From assembly GCF_000237925.1 (NCBI RefSeq), contig NC_031502.1, positions 39,390,557 to 39,454,556 of the forward strand: a DNA stretch of 64,000 nucleotides. The letters are read 5' to 3'. The first letter of the stretch is position 1, and each line of letters starts with the position of its first letter. The translations under genes and the position numbers were made by a program. Below are positions 27,171-34,169 of the stretch, piece after piece. The notes under the pieces are model-generated. The model was not told the origin of the DNA. It made no database searches and was given only the letters and a program-made list of their open reading frames with translations. The stretch comes from Schistosoma mansoni (Eukaryota; Platyhelminthes; Trematoda; Strigeidida; Schistosomatidae).

Positions 27171-30100
27171 ATGAAAGAATGAAGTTCAACTATCATACAT
27201 AATCAAATCTAAATATAACTGATATAGTTTTCATAAAATGAATGAAAAATTAGATTATATTATTGTTTCATTGAATTAAATGAGGACAAATAATAAGTTT
27301 ATAGTTTCATATAAAAAATGGATAATTCACTCACAACATCATACAGTCAATCCGTTTAACAAGACGTGAATATTTAACATTCATGTTCAATTAAAGCATG
27401 ACGCCTACAAAACTATGAAAACTAATTATATTGACTTCTAGTACTTGATTTCAAGTATTGATGACGTTATCCCTAGAATATAAATCAAAACTGACTTTCT
27501 TTTTTGCTATCTTGTGGCGTAAAGAGTAGTTTAAGAAATTTAAATCACATTGCTAAGATTATTGTGTCATATGTCGACATACGAATTCTCTGAATGCAAT
27601 TATCATGGTTTTATTAACCACTAGCGTAATAAGATCATACACTTCAGTGATGTATTCTTGGTTTTTGTAGGTGTTACTTATATCTGCATCAAATGAACGG
27701 TATACGTCACCCATATAGTGAAATAACTAATTTACAGACACTCCATCCACATTCTAGAAATTACAAGTCATTACCTATCTATAGATACTTCTAATGTTAC
27801 TTTCTTTATAGTTAATTTTATTGTTATACATTGTCAAATAGTGATCATAACTTTAAAACGGAGATATGACCGTTATCATACTTGCACAGGTAGAAGCCAT
27901 TTCACCAATATCACTTGAGCATATAAAAAGTTGGTGTAATATTATGAAAGATACGAATAAATTGGTACCATACCTTTAAAACAGAACAAACAAGCCATAA
28001 CTTGTAAAATCCGGAGCAAATTAAAAATGGTACTGATATTTAGAGAGCTAGAAAAGAAAATACTGGATAGAGATACATTGAAAACACCTACTGATATCCT
28101 ATGCTATTGTTAATATAGTGAGCAATAACAGAATAATTATCTGTAGTTCCATTACAACAATATTTATGTAAAATAATAAAGTTTCAGCTGAGCTTTTTCA
28201 AAATGGGTATTATACCAATGAAGTTTTTGAATCCTTATGCTTTGTGTTTTGACTACTTCTATCATTAAATCATGTAGTCAATTGGATATAATACCATTAG
28301 AATTATTTTGATTTATGAATCTTACTTTGATCCAAACCTTCACATCTTTATATTACTGTGTCTTCAGGGTTATAACTACCCTACTGTTATATGTCTAATT
28401 ATAAACAAAATTATAAAAATCCATCCCGTTTTCTATGCTATCAAGTATATTCTAATATTGGATGAAGATTTAAATTTCCCAACACTACTGATTGAAGCAG
28501 CAATGAAATACCAGTCAGTGAGATATCAGAACTGATGAAGAAGAATAATAGGTATAATAAGGAAGAAAATAGGTTTTCCTACCCAACTCATCAAGTTATT
28601 ATAAAGGATACTTTAACTTAATAGGATTATCAAACGGTTTAACATTTAAAAAACTGTGATTCGTGATACGTGGAGTCTTGTTCTACTGGTAAATGATATA
28701 ATTGAAATATTTTTTATACTGACCATTTTAGCAATTATAATTAATAAAATTGTTGTTCCTAACATGTTCTTGTAATGATATGTTTTTATTATAGTATGTC
28801 CACGCGGTCAATATGGGGTTAGTTGTTCCAAACTTTGCTCGTGTCAAAACAATGCAATTTGTTCAGCTAATATTGGGAACTGTAATTGTTTGCCTGGATT
28901 TATTGGACCTGACTGTTCAATAAACAGTGGTAAGTTGTAATTAAATTTGAAAATAACATTTTGAAGTTTGGTAATACAATTCAAGATTTTATTGTTAGGA
29001 AAACATACATATTTGTAGGGATGTTTGGTTTTGTGTATTACATTGATATTCATTTTCCACATACATCACTGACAACTAGTTCTACAGTACAATTAAGTAC
29101 TAAGAAAGAAATTTCCATGTGGTCTTTACTAATCTCATTTGACTGTTCATATATATCATTTGAAAGGATCTGTATTATATACATTATTATACCATAGTTT
29201 TAATTATGCTAATGTATCGCTGGCTAGTTTACTGGACAGTAAAGTTTTGACTTCGATACTAAACAAAATCATTGGTTTAAACGTGGTTAATAAAGATGTC
29301 TATTCTGAAAATTAACATTTCCATTAAGTATTTGTCTGTTTGAACTTTAATGGTTTATTGTATCGATGAGTATCTTCAAATATGCTTATTGATTACCCTT
29401 TCCCCTATTATAATAAACAAAATACTTTGATGACTACAACTTTTGTAGAGCGAATACATAAGAGAACTTTAACATGTAATAGGAAAAGGGTGATAATGAA
29501 AGCACCTATCACTGAAAAATAATTCATTTTCATTTACATATATTCGTCAATGTCAAATCCTAATGAAACTTTGAGAAGTAGACTTATGAACAATAGTAAT
29601 AAACATAAAATTATTGGAATAGATTAGAATTACCTATTACTGACTGATCGATTTATACCCTAGTTTATGGTAATTTTGAAAACCAAATACTCTTTTCTCT
29701 CATTATCTATACTACTTAAGACTTGAATGTAATTTTGTTAGTAATAAATTGAAACTGTATACTACAACTTGGCAATACTGATTTGAATATACTTTTATTG
29801 TTGATCAGTGGACATTAAACGGAATATTAATAGACAATACTTTTTTTCCTAATAAAACTTTCTAGTTAACATGAAAACCTGAAGTATAATCGATTAGAAC
29901 ACTGAAACTAATGAAATTTCTAAATCAATATATAATATTAGCTTCTGTTACAAAATAATTAACTGGAAGATTGTTATCTAGTATTAATTATTGACTTATA
30001 TTAAAATGAATGTTTTTTTCATCACACCTCTTAAAAAAATCTAATACAAGTTAATAAGGTTAAATGAGCATTGAATCTCATCAATAAAACTGAATAACTT

Positions 30101-32364
30101 TCATTTTACTAAAAAATTAACACAATTAATAAAATTTTTTTGATATATTATTGAAATCGTGATTCAATTGAAGCTAGACCACCATGGAAAACCTGAAAGC
30201 ACTGGACGGCCGTTTCGTCCTATTGTGGGACTCCTCCGCAAGGTGTATACACGATCCCGCCTCGTGAGATTCGAACCCAGGACCTACCGGTCTCGCGCGC
30301 GAGCATTTAACCGATAGACCACTGAGCCAGCATCCAACGGTGTTAATGTCTAAATTCAACCAATCCGCAATTAAGAAAATGTGATTTATTATTATTATTT
30401 ACACACATAAATATTGGTACAAGGAAGCACCAGATAAATATGCGCCTCACAAATCCCATTCGATTTGTGTGAGGGCTGTGATACTGACCAGGTGTCCAGA
30501 CTGAAGCAGGTGGTTTTCTTAGGGGACCACACCCGGAGCCTTTGACCTAAAGGTCTAGTCCACAAGGCAGTGGAGCATCGTAAGGAGATGCAGTCCCATG
30601 GTAGCCGGTGACCAACAGTTGGTTCATACGCCATTCGTTCCATCAGGATACTGGAGCCCATGTGCACCATTGGTTTGGAATCAGGGTTTTCCAACTCCCT
30701 TAGGTGGGTCCTCCACATCCACCAACCCGGTTAAAGCGCCAGACATTCGCTTTTCGTCCTCTCACTTTTGTGAACAACACCCCTGCCACGAGAAGGCAGT
30801 GAGTAGGACTTCCCTGACAGAGGCTATATATTCGCGTGGCCATATGAGGGCATTTCGAGAGGGAGAGCAGACTCTCCCCACTCTCAGCCGTACCAGGGCA
30901 TTTGGGGGCAAGAAAATATGAACATATCGACTGTAAATAGAATTTAGTTTACAACATAATATCCATTTCATTCTATTATACAAATGAAATTGTTACATTG
31001 CCTAGAAATAATGAATTAGAAAGAAAAAAGAAATATTCTATTTATTAACTTTCAATACTGTTACGATTTTCAGTTTATAATGTATTCAATTTTAATTCTA
31101 ACAGATCTTCCATAAAACATAATTAAATCTCGATAGTGTAATAAGAAGACGAAGATTATCAGAACTATGTGATATATTAGCGCAACACATTTCGAACAAT
31201 CTGATCACACACATACTTGTTAAGAACATTTATATATAAAAATAAAAGGTCAACTAGACTGGGAATGAGGGGTGTAAGAGGAGACTAGGATATTAATAAT
31301 AATCATAACAATAATAATAATAATGATAATGATAATAATAATAATAATGTGAAAACAATTTGACACCTAATCACTCTGGATAATAAGCTAATATTACCAG
31401 GGTAGGTTTAAGGTGAGAACAAACTGTTTTTGAATACACAAAGGGAGTTTGAATTTTCGTATGGCTAAGGCTTCAATAAACCTTAGTATACATCCTCTTA
31501 CATTTTTAACCAACACCCCAAAAATCGAATTAAGATCAATCTTATGATCTGTCTCAAATATATGTTTGGCAATAGAGGATGATGGATGTTTATCATCTAC
31601 TCTTATTGAGTCATTTGATTTTATTTGTATCAGAAGTGGTTTTGTGGATATTATAGTAATTTTAATAGTTGAGATCATGAAGCAATTGAAGCTAGACCAC
31701 TATGGTAAACCTGGAAGCACTGGATGGCCTTTTCGTCTTATTGTGGGACTCCTCAGCAGTACGCATCAACGATCCTGCCTCGCGAGATTTTAACCCAAGG
31801 CCTATTAGTTTCGCGCGCGAACGTTTAACCTCTAGAGTACTGAGCCGGCATCCAACTGTGTTAATGTCTAACTTCAACCGATCCACAAAATTGAGCGACA
31901 TATCCACCAATGTCTTCAGTGAGTCACTATCTCACAACAGACCTGGTTGAACTCCACTGGTCACTGGGTTCGAATCTCGCGAGGCGGGATCGTTGGTGCG
32001 TACTGCTGAGGAGTCCCACAATAAGACGAAAAGGCCATCCAGTGCTTCCAGGTTTACCATAGTGGTCTAGCTTCAATTGCTTCATGATCTCAACTATTAA
32101 GATTTTAAGCAAAGATGGATAATGGCTAGCGGTAAAAGCCAGGATGCGCGGTTCATCCTATTTAGGACTCGTCAGCTCGATGTACCTGCATCTCAGAGTT
32201 GTGAAAACTCAAACAAACCATGCCAAGTGAATTTTATTAATTCTGTTCGGAAAAAAGAACAGTTCAATAATGATAAAAAGCTTTTTTTTCACCTTCTCTT
32301 TTTTTCTTTTAATTTAGAAATGAATCATATGAATGAACAATCAACATTTAAATATGAAAACTGA
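1..32364 (+). CDS. Multiple-EGF-domain protein gene (3' portion, spliced; MEGF/SCARF/Draper-like)
   Basis: This is a spliced gene entering from the left edge. Its visible exons encode tandem laminin-type EGF modules with the spacing CPxGxxGxxC...CxC...C...TGxCxC..G..G..C, as in MEGF6/10/11, SCARF and Draper/CED-1 proteins, which are extracellular adhesion or engulfment proteins. Most introns fall in phase 1 just before a Cys, so exons are shuffling-competent. Exons placed: 1352-1495, 3551-3682, 5643-5675, 8540-8668, 10085-10312, 11207-11644, 11728-11899, 15546-15772, 17601-17702, 18955-19110, 20274-20593, 23721-23843, 28795-28929 and probably 32318-32364. All joins keep phase except 20593 to 23721, where an exon is missing. 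No transmembrane segment is seen, so a secreted product is possible. The N-terminus lies outside the window. The family is clear; the exact orthologue is not. Confidence 0.85.
1030..1190 (+). repeat. Degraded tRNA-derived hammerhead SINE
   Basis: An A-box-like stretch (AGTGGCCTAGAGGTC), a B-box-like stretch (TCAAACCCTGG) and a ribozyme remnant (GAGAGGTCCCAC, then ACGAAAT, then TCCAGTACATTCTGG) come in the same order as in the better copies at 47156-47404 and 16110-16290. The core is diverged, so it is probably inactive. Confidence 0.6.
1352..1495 (+). CDS. EGF-protein exon: one complete 8-Cys EGF module
   Basis: The acceptor is a T-rich tract ending TTTTAG and the donor is GTAAGC. The exon is 144 nt, phase 1 to 1. 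It encodes one module with eight cysteines, starting [10 protein letters not shown] and ending YRGKNCDE, with the TSGTCSC core. It is the first exon visible; the phase-1 start shows that coding sequence precedes the window. Confidence 0.88.
2177..2375 (+). repeat. Diverged hammerhead SINE in EGF-gene intron
   Basis: The order matches other copies: a tRNA-like head (TGGTTCAGTGGCATAGA), a B-box-like GGTTCTCGGTTTGATATTC, then CACTGTTGAGAAGTCCCA and GGACAAAACGGCCGTTCAG, and a tail ending TCATGATTTCAAC. The CUGANGA core and the GAAA box both carry changes, so self-cleavage is unlikely. Confidence 0.7.
3035..3374 (-). pseudogene. Possible MULE-type transposase fragment
   Basis: A minus-strand reading frame of 97 residues contains [21 protein letters not shown]. 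This resembles the conserved stretch of Mutator-like (MULE/FLYWCH-associated) transposases, which read roughly ALAFLPxxDIxxxFxxL. A second frame just downstream gives EDMDWETY, resembling the following FEDTWIG block, which implies a frameshift. Recognition is from memory of the family and is not certain. It lies antisense in an intron of the EGF gene. Confidence 0.35.
3551..3682 (+). CDS. EGF-protein exon: one complete EGF module
   Basis: 132 nt, phase 1 to 1, acceptor GTATTTAG, donor GTAAGT. It encodes an 8-Cys module beginning [10 protein letters not shown], with [10 protein letters not shown] and ending GHKCSM. The final C joins AA of the next microexon to give Gln. Confidence 0.88.
3683..5642 (+). 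other. Intron, no recognised element
   Basis: AT-rich sequence. I see no further Cys-rich exon and no recognisable mobile element. Confidence 0.45.
5643..5675 (+). CDS. 33-nt microexon of EGF protein
   Basis: A long pyrimidine tract (TTTTTTTCTTTTCTTTCTGTAG) precedes 33 nt and a consensus donor GTAAGT follows. The phase is 1 to 1, matching both neighbours, so the reading is [19 protein letters not shown]. It adds an 11-residue acidic linker between EGF modules. Microexons are common in schistosomes. It has no Cys and could be skipped without a frameshift, so it is a candidate for alternative splicing. Confidence 0.7.
7259..7687 (+). mobile_element. 5'-truncated LINE 3' tail (SR3/Perere-like)
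   Basis: Closely matches 57880-58294 in this window, from TAGTATTGGGGATGGTTGG through the shared 3' UTR to the TGCCTGGTCCTAC...GACTGACTGACT end. Only the last part of the ORF and the 3' UTR remain, a typical 5'-truncated LINE insertion. Confidence 0.8.
7979..8215 (-). mobile_element. Penelope-like element fragment with GIY-YIG endonuclease
   Basis: The minus-strand 78-residue frame reads [17 protein letters not shown] then a basic stretch RVSIRFSEH. This matches the GIY-YIG-type endonuclease of Penelope-like retroelements (usual form VYxIxCxCxxxYIGxTxRxxxxRxxEH). Schistosomes carry such elements (Cercyon/Perere-10 type). Only this part is present, with Tyr replaced in the YIG position (YTG). 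Confidence 0.6.
8540..8668 (+). CDS. EGF-protein exon: one complete EGF module
   Basis: 129 nt, phase 1 to 1, acceptor TAATTTTAG, donor GTAGGT. Encodes [16 protein letters not shown]...[13 protein letters not shown]...CDQ with eight Cys. Confidence 0.88.
8669..10084 (+). other. Intron, no recognised element
   Basis: AT-rich intron. I recognise no exon, repeat family or RNA gene. Confidence 0.45.
10085..10312 (+). CDS. EGF-protein exon: about 1.7 EGF modules
   Basis: 228 nt, phase 1 to 1, donor GTAAAT. Encodes one full module from [10 protein letters not shown] to [10 protein letters not shown] and most of the next, [10 protein letters not shown] to GDCECNE. The next exon completes it as G-WYGPAC. 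The WRNMLC turn lacks the usual GxxC glycine. Confidence 0.88.
10313..11206 (+). other. Intron, no recognised element
   Basis: AT-rich intron with no feature I can support. Confidence 0.45.
11207..11644 (+). CDS. EGF-protein exon: three-module core exon
   Basis: 438 nt, phase 1 to 1, acceptor TTTTATTAG, donor GTGAGT. The largest exon visible. It completes one module ([10 protein letters not shown]) and encodes three more in the order [16 protein letters not shown] and SGHWGESC, ending FTGPRCQD. The last module has a longer loop ([12 protein letters not shown]) between Cys4 and Cys5. Base composition is less AT-rich than the flanking introns. Confidence 0.92.
11728..11899 (+). CDS. EGF-protein exon after an 83-nt intron
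   Basis: 172 nt, phase 1 to 2, acceptor CTTTTCTCAG, donor GTAAAC. Encodes [10 protein letters not shown] to [10 protein letters not shown] and the start of the next module, [12 protein letters not shown]. The intron before it (11645-11727) is the shortest in this gene. The phase-2 end is matched by the next exon's phase-2 start. Confidence 0.9.
12944..14255 (-). mobile_element. 5'-truncated CR1/Jockey-type LINE with reverse transcriptase
   Basis: Two overlapping minus-strand frames encode an RT. 14252-13863 has the block [17 protein letters not shown] and GVPQGAVLS. 13893-13153 has [27 protein letters not shown] and the C-terminal thumb, ending at a stop. A frame change near 13880 and loss of the YADD region break the ORF. 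The 3' UTR ends AATAAAGCC plus a TAA-rich microsatellite at 12944-12990, typical of a LINE tail. The 5' half (endonuclease) is absent. Confidence 0.8.
14853..15246 (-). mobile_element. RTE (SR2-like) LINE, 5' UTR and start of endonuclease only
   Basis: From about 15246 downwards it matches the 5' leader at 21704-21870, then an ATG at 15062 begins [13 protein letters not shown] and runs through [14 protein letters not shown] to [12 protein letters not shown]. This is the N-terminal AP-like endonuclease of an RTE element. It stops near 14853, so the 3' part is missing, the reverse of normal LINE truncation. Confidence 0.8.
15546..15772 (+). CDS. EGF-protein exon: two partial and one full module
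   Basis: 227 nt, phase 2 to 1, acceptor CAACTTTTAG, donor GTAAGT. Reads [10 protein letters not shown], then [20 protein letters not shown] and [13 protein letters not shown], ending WLGPNCIS. The first module continues [12 protein letters not shown] from the previous exon, confirming the phase-2 join. Confidence 0.9.
16005..16290 (+). repeat. Hammerhead SINE with inverted partner arm
   Basis: Starts ATCAGAAGGGGTTTTTG, then an antisense half-unit (16024-16108). A full sense unit follows: tRNA-like head (GGCTCAGTGGTCTAGTGG, A-box-like; GGTCCTGGGTTAGAATC, B-box-like), hammerhead, and a tail ending TCATGCTTTCAACTATTCG. TTGATTT occurs just outside both ends, a possible short target duplication. 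Confidence 0.78.
16200..16243 (+). ncRNA. Hammerhead ribozyme motif (type I)
   Basis: CUGAGGA (fits CUGANGA) at 16205-16211. Stem II is GUCC/GGAC at 16212-16215 and 16223-16226. GAAA is at 16227-16230. Stem III is a 2-bp A-U and C-G clamp, with the cleavage position after U16238. Stem I is CACUG paired with CAGUG (5 bp). All invariant core positions I can check are kept. Schistosome SINEs are known to encode active hammerheads; activity of this copy is inferred. Confidence 0.7.
17601..17702 (+). CDS. EGF-protein exon: partial module
   Basis: 102 nt, phase 1 to 1, acceptor CAATTTCTAG, donor GTAAAT. Encodes [16 protein letters not shown]...NGTCICQAG. The next exon completes the last loop as G-YYGERC. 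Confidence 0.88.
17703..18954 (+). other. Intron, no recognised element
   Basis: AT-rich intron with no supported feature. Confidence 0.45.
18955..19110 (+). CDS. EGF-protein exon
   Basis: 156 nt, phase 1 to 1, acceptor CTTTTTGTACAG, donor GTAAGT. Encodes the end of one module ([10 protein letters not shown]) and a full one ([10 protein letters not shown] to YHGKKCEQ). Confidence 0.9.
19111..20273 (+). other. Intron, no recognised element
   Basis: AT-rich intron with no supported feature. Confidence 0.45.
20274..20593 (+). CDS. EGF-protein exon with a 55-residue insertion inside one module
   Basis: 320 nt, phase 1 to 0, acceptor ATAATTTTCCAG, donor GTAAGA. Begins [17 protein letters not shown]. 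Then 55 residues without Cys, rich in Ser, Thr, Asn and Gln (from HTRIADSN to NQNQNNPT), separate Cys4 from Cys5, where 4-9 residues are usual. The module then closes as [13 protein letters not shown]...DC and the next one starts [12 protein letters not shown]. Because the insertion is in frame within one open exon, it is likely real. The phase-0 end does not fit the next exon found. Confidence 0.85.
21704..22642 (+). mobile_element. RTE (SR2-like) LINE, 5' leader and endonuclease domain
   Basis: A leader related to 15246-15063 (minus) precedes ATG at 21871. The open frame has the AP-endonuclease motifs in order: [42 protein letters not shown] and [12 protein letters not shown]. The frame is intact up to the gap. 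The RT part is not visible; after the gap the sequence no longer looks RTE-like. Confidence 0.88.
22643..22842. other. Assembly gap of exactly 200 N
   Basis: 200 Ns inside a LINE. The same size as the second gap suggests a placeholder length, so the real missing sequence may be much longer. Confidence 0.95.
23721..23843 (+). CDS. EGF-protein exon: compact module
   Basis: Phase 1 to 1, acceptor AAATAATTAG. The donor is probably GTAAGC at 23844; GTAGTA at 23841 would give an exon 3 nt shorter. Encodes [20 protein letters not shown] then [16 protein letters not shown]. Confidence 0.82.
24640..25150 (-). mobile_element. Degraded SR3/Perere-like LINE fragment
   Basis: Read on the minus strand, it parallels the 3' part of the element at 56400-58294. 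The GTTGGGCATGCGTAACACATG stretch matches 34604-34624, and the TAGAACCTGGCGTACATGAAC stretch matches 60818-60840 (reverse of the LINE 3' UTR). No long frame remains. Confidence 0.55.
25517..27045 (-). mobile_element. RTE (SR2-like) LINE, reverse-transcriptase half, broken
   Basis: On the minus strand, pieces in order are [19 protein letters not shown] and [13 protein letters not shown] (27041-26829), [18 protein letters not shown] with [17 protein letters not shown] (26594-26397), then [18 protein letters not shown] and [13 protein letters not shown] (26309-26115). A 3' end follows at about 25517 with a GTAAGTAAGTAA tail. These are RTE finger, palm and post-RT regions in three frames with several breaks. 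Confidence 0.82.
27131..27167. repeat. (TA)n microsatellite
   Basis: Uninterrupted AT dinucleotide run. Confidence 0.95.
28795..28929 (+). CDS. EGF-protein exon: last complete EGF module found
   Basis: 135 nt, phase 1 to 1, acceptor TTTTTATTATAG, donor GTAAGT. Encodes [19 protein letters not shown] to [10 protein letters not shown] with eight Cys. Confidence 0.88.
30157..30372 (-). repeat. Hammerhead SINE, antisense
   Basis: Full-length unit on the minus strand: tRNA-like head (CTCAGTGGTCTATCGG), B box GGGTTCGAATCTC, then the ribozyme region and a tail ending TCAATTGAATCACG. The core reads GCGGAGGA instead of CUGANGA, so it should not cleave. GAAA and stem II are kept. Confidence 0.8.
30385..30909 (-). 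mobile_element. ~520-bp unassigned retroposon-like element, copy 1
   Basis: Shares both ends with 39817-40335. On the minus strand it begins GCCCCCAAATGCCCTGG and ends with a TAA-rich tail. It is flanked by AAGAAAATGTGA (30373-30384) and AAGAAAATATGA (30910-30921), an 11/12 target-site duplication. It is GC-richer than its surroundings. TAA tail plus TSD suggests LINE-driven retroposition. A plus-strand frame (LVHTPFV..., PTPLGG..., [10 protein letters not shown]) is shared with copy 2, but its coding status is unknown. Confidence 0.7.
31145..31678 (-). mobile_element. Penelope-like element, C-terminal fragment
   Basis: The minus-strand frame 31678-31394 has [19 protein letters not shown] and [20 protein letters not shown], the typical C-terminus of schistosome Penelope-like ORFs (usual form [16 protein letters not shown]). 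It directly follows, in family order, the GIY-YIG block seen at 7979-8215. A TAA/TGA-rich microsatellite lies inside at 31290-31350. Confidence 0.65.
31717..31762 (-). ncRNA. Hammerhead motif, left arm
   Basis: Minus strand: stem I GUACUG/CAGUGC, CUGAGGA, stem II with one C-A mismatch, GAAA, then AGGCCAUC. Stem III is weakened by an A-A mismatch. Sequence identical to the right-arm motif at 32000-32045. Confidence 0.55.
32000..32045 (+). ncRNA. Hammerhead motif, right arm
   Basis: CUGAGGA at 32006-32012, GAAA at 32028-32031, predicted cleavage after C32039, stem I 6 bp with one G-U. Stem II and stem III each have a mismatch, so activity is doubtful. Confidence 0.55.
32318..32364 (+). CDS. 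Probable terminal exon of EGF protein
   Basis: A very strong pyrimidine tract (CTTTTTTTTCACC to TTTTTTCTTTTAATTTAG) precedes a phase-1 start, matching the phase-1 end at 28929. The join gives [19 protein letters not shown] and a TGA stop. AATAAA overlaps the stop and very AT-rich sequence follows, as expected of a 3' UTR. If right, the protein ends in a short hydrophilic tail with no membrane anchor. An exon could still be missing in 28930-32317. Confidence 0.5.
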
Positions 32365-33069
32365 ATAAATAATGATGAATTTTTAATTCAAAATAATTAA
32401 TTATAGTAATAAATTGAAGATTTATTTTTCAAACATTTTAGATAAATTAAATTTCATATTATAATTTAAATAATATCTTTTATTTATTATTTAAACAAAA
32501 CAACAACAACAACAAAAGAAAAGAGGAATAATAAAACAAATAAAGAAAACTATTTGTTATTAATGAATCAATAATATAATAATAATAATAATCAATATTA
32601 TAATTAAAATCAATAAAAATAATCAATAATCATTATGTATACAAATAAAAATATAAACATGTTATTCACTGTAAAAAATAGTGTCAATTATTCTTTAATA
32701 TTTTAGGCACAATATTATTTAATGTTTACATCGTTTGGTTGTTTGTTTTTTCTTAAAAAAAATTTTTTTCCAGTCTGTTTTTTTCTTTTTTTTATGATTT
32801 ACTTCTAGTTACTTTGGTAATTATTTCTTCCCAATATTTTATTTTATATCATTCTAGGTAAAAAAAAAATTTATTTTATGTTGTTACTATCTAATTAGTA
32901 AAATACAAAAAAAAATTTACTCTTTAGTTTCTTTCAAGAAAAGGTTTATATACGAAGGTATTAATAAAATTAGCATTATGAAACTACATTTATGATTAAT
33001 TTGTTCTTTTTATGTATTATGGACTTATTTACTTGACTGATACAACGTAATCATTTTATCTTAATTAAG

Positions 33070-33072
<3 letters not shown>

Positions 33073-33148
<76 letters not shown>
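33073..33148. repeat. (TA)n microsatellite, about 76 bp
   Basis: Perfect AT dinucleotide run. Confidence 0.95.
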
Positions 33149-33151
<3 letters not shown>

Positions 33152-34169
33152 GAATCCACGCCAAAACGTACATACAAATACTGACCTGTTTAAATAGAAG
33201 CTCAAGAGAAAAGACTGTTACACAATAATTGATGATCTGAATTCTCAACTAATCTAAACGTATATAATTCATATTCTATTCATAAATTGTACATACATTG
33301 TAATCTTCAACATGTTAGATTTATTTCTGTTATTATTCATATTTTTACTTTACAAAAATGTTATACACTGTTTCTTTTGTTCTATTTTCTTGAAATCATT
33401 TATATTTCATTCCAAATTATGTATTTGTTATTGTATGCTAATTATACTGAATTTTCACAAAAGTATCTGACAAAACTCAGACGGTTGATTATCCTCATTC
33501 CACTCGGAATTATAGACATTCCAACAATTTAAAATCGTACATTAACCATGAAATTATAAAGGTGTATGCATTTCGTGAAAATCAGATAATGTTTAGTCAA
33601 CATGAAAGAGCTGTGAATTAGTGATAAAAGTGTTGGATTTTCAACCACCAGGGCTCAGGCTCACGACTAATTCGATTAGGCTTCGGCACCCGGATAATAT
33701 AATTAGGAGTACAACCTAGAGTCATTTAAAGAAAGCTCCAGTTAATAAATGGGTTGTATTATATTGTTATTTATACTTCTGAACATGAAACAAATAAATT
33801 AATAATTGGGAAAGATTAAGAACAAGAAGGCTAGTAAATGCGTTCATTCAATAGTACAAAAGATCCATTGAAGGCAACCGAATAAACAATTTCTAGTATA
33901 CTTACTGTAATAAAGATGGATCACAAAGACATTTGAAAAGATGTCAGAATTCCGATAACTACATCCAAAACCAATCACGGTCATGTCTTTACTGGATGTT
34001 TAGAAGTAAATGATGTCTAATCTTATGCCTAGTTAAAGCGCCAACTTAATTTTCTCAAAGACTACAAATTTGATTAGTAATCAGTAAAATGTATTTGAAG
34101 AAGATACTTTACAGGGAATGCTATTCAATAAGTACTTATAAATCAGTCAGTCACAACGCAAAACCTATA

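Larger units (their letters stand above)
23844..28794 (+). other. Long intron with antisense LINE fragments
   Basis: Contains LINE fragments at 24640-25150 and 25517-27045 and a TA microsatellite at 27131-27167. I see no Cys-rich exon in the remainder. Confidence 0.5.
31672..32105. repeat. Palindromic (head-to-head) hammerhead SINE pair
   Basis: The left arm (31672-31795, antisense) and right arm (31965-32105, sense) are near-perfect reverse complements. They share unusual variants: CTATGGTAAACCTGG, GGATGGCCTTTTCGTCTTATT and TACTGCTGAGG. Between them are the tRNA-like head of the left unit and about 130 bp of other sequence (GTGTTAATGTCTAACTTCAA onward) also found in the 62250 copy. The pair therefore arose by inverted duplication or gene conversion, not by two independent insertions. 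Confidence 0.78.
28930..32317 (+). other. Intron with SINE, 520-bp element, Penelope-like and palindromic SINE insertions
   Basis: No exon is visible. 28930-30150 holds nothing I recognise. From 30157 onward it is nearly all insertions, listed separately. Confidence 0.5.

Noticed and set aside
27670-27698. Possible exon after TTTTTGTAG with donor GTATAC
   Set aside because: In the required phase 1 it reads into TGA.
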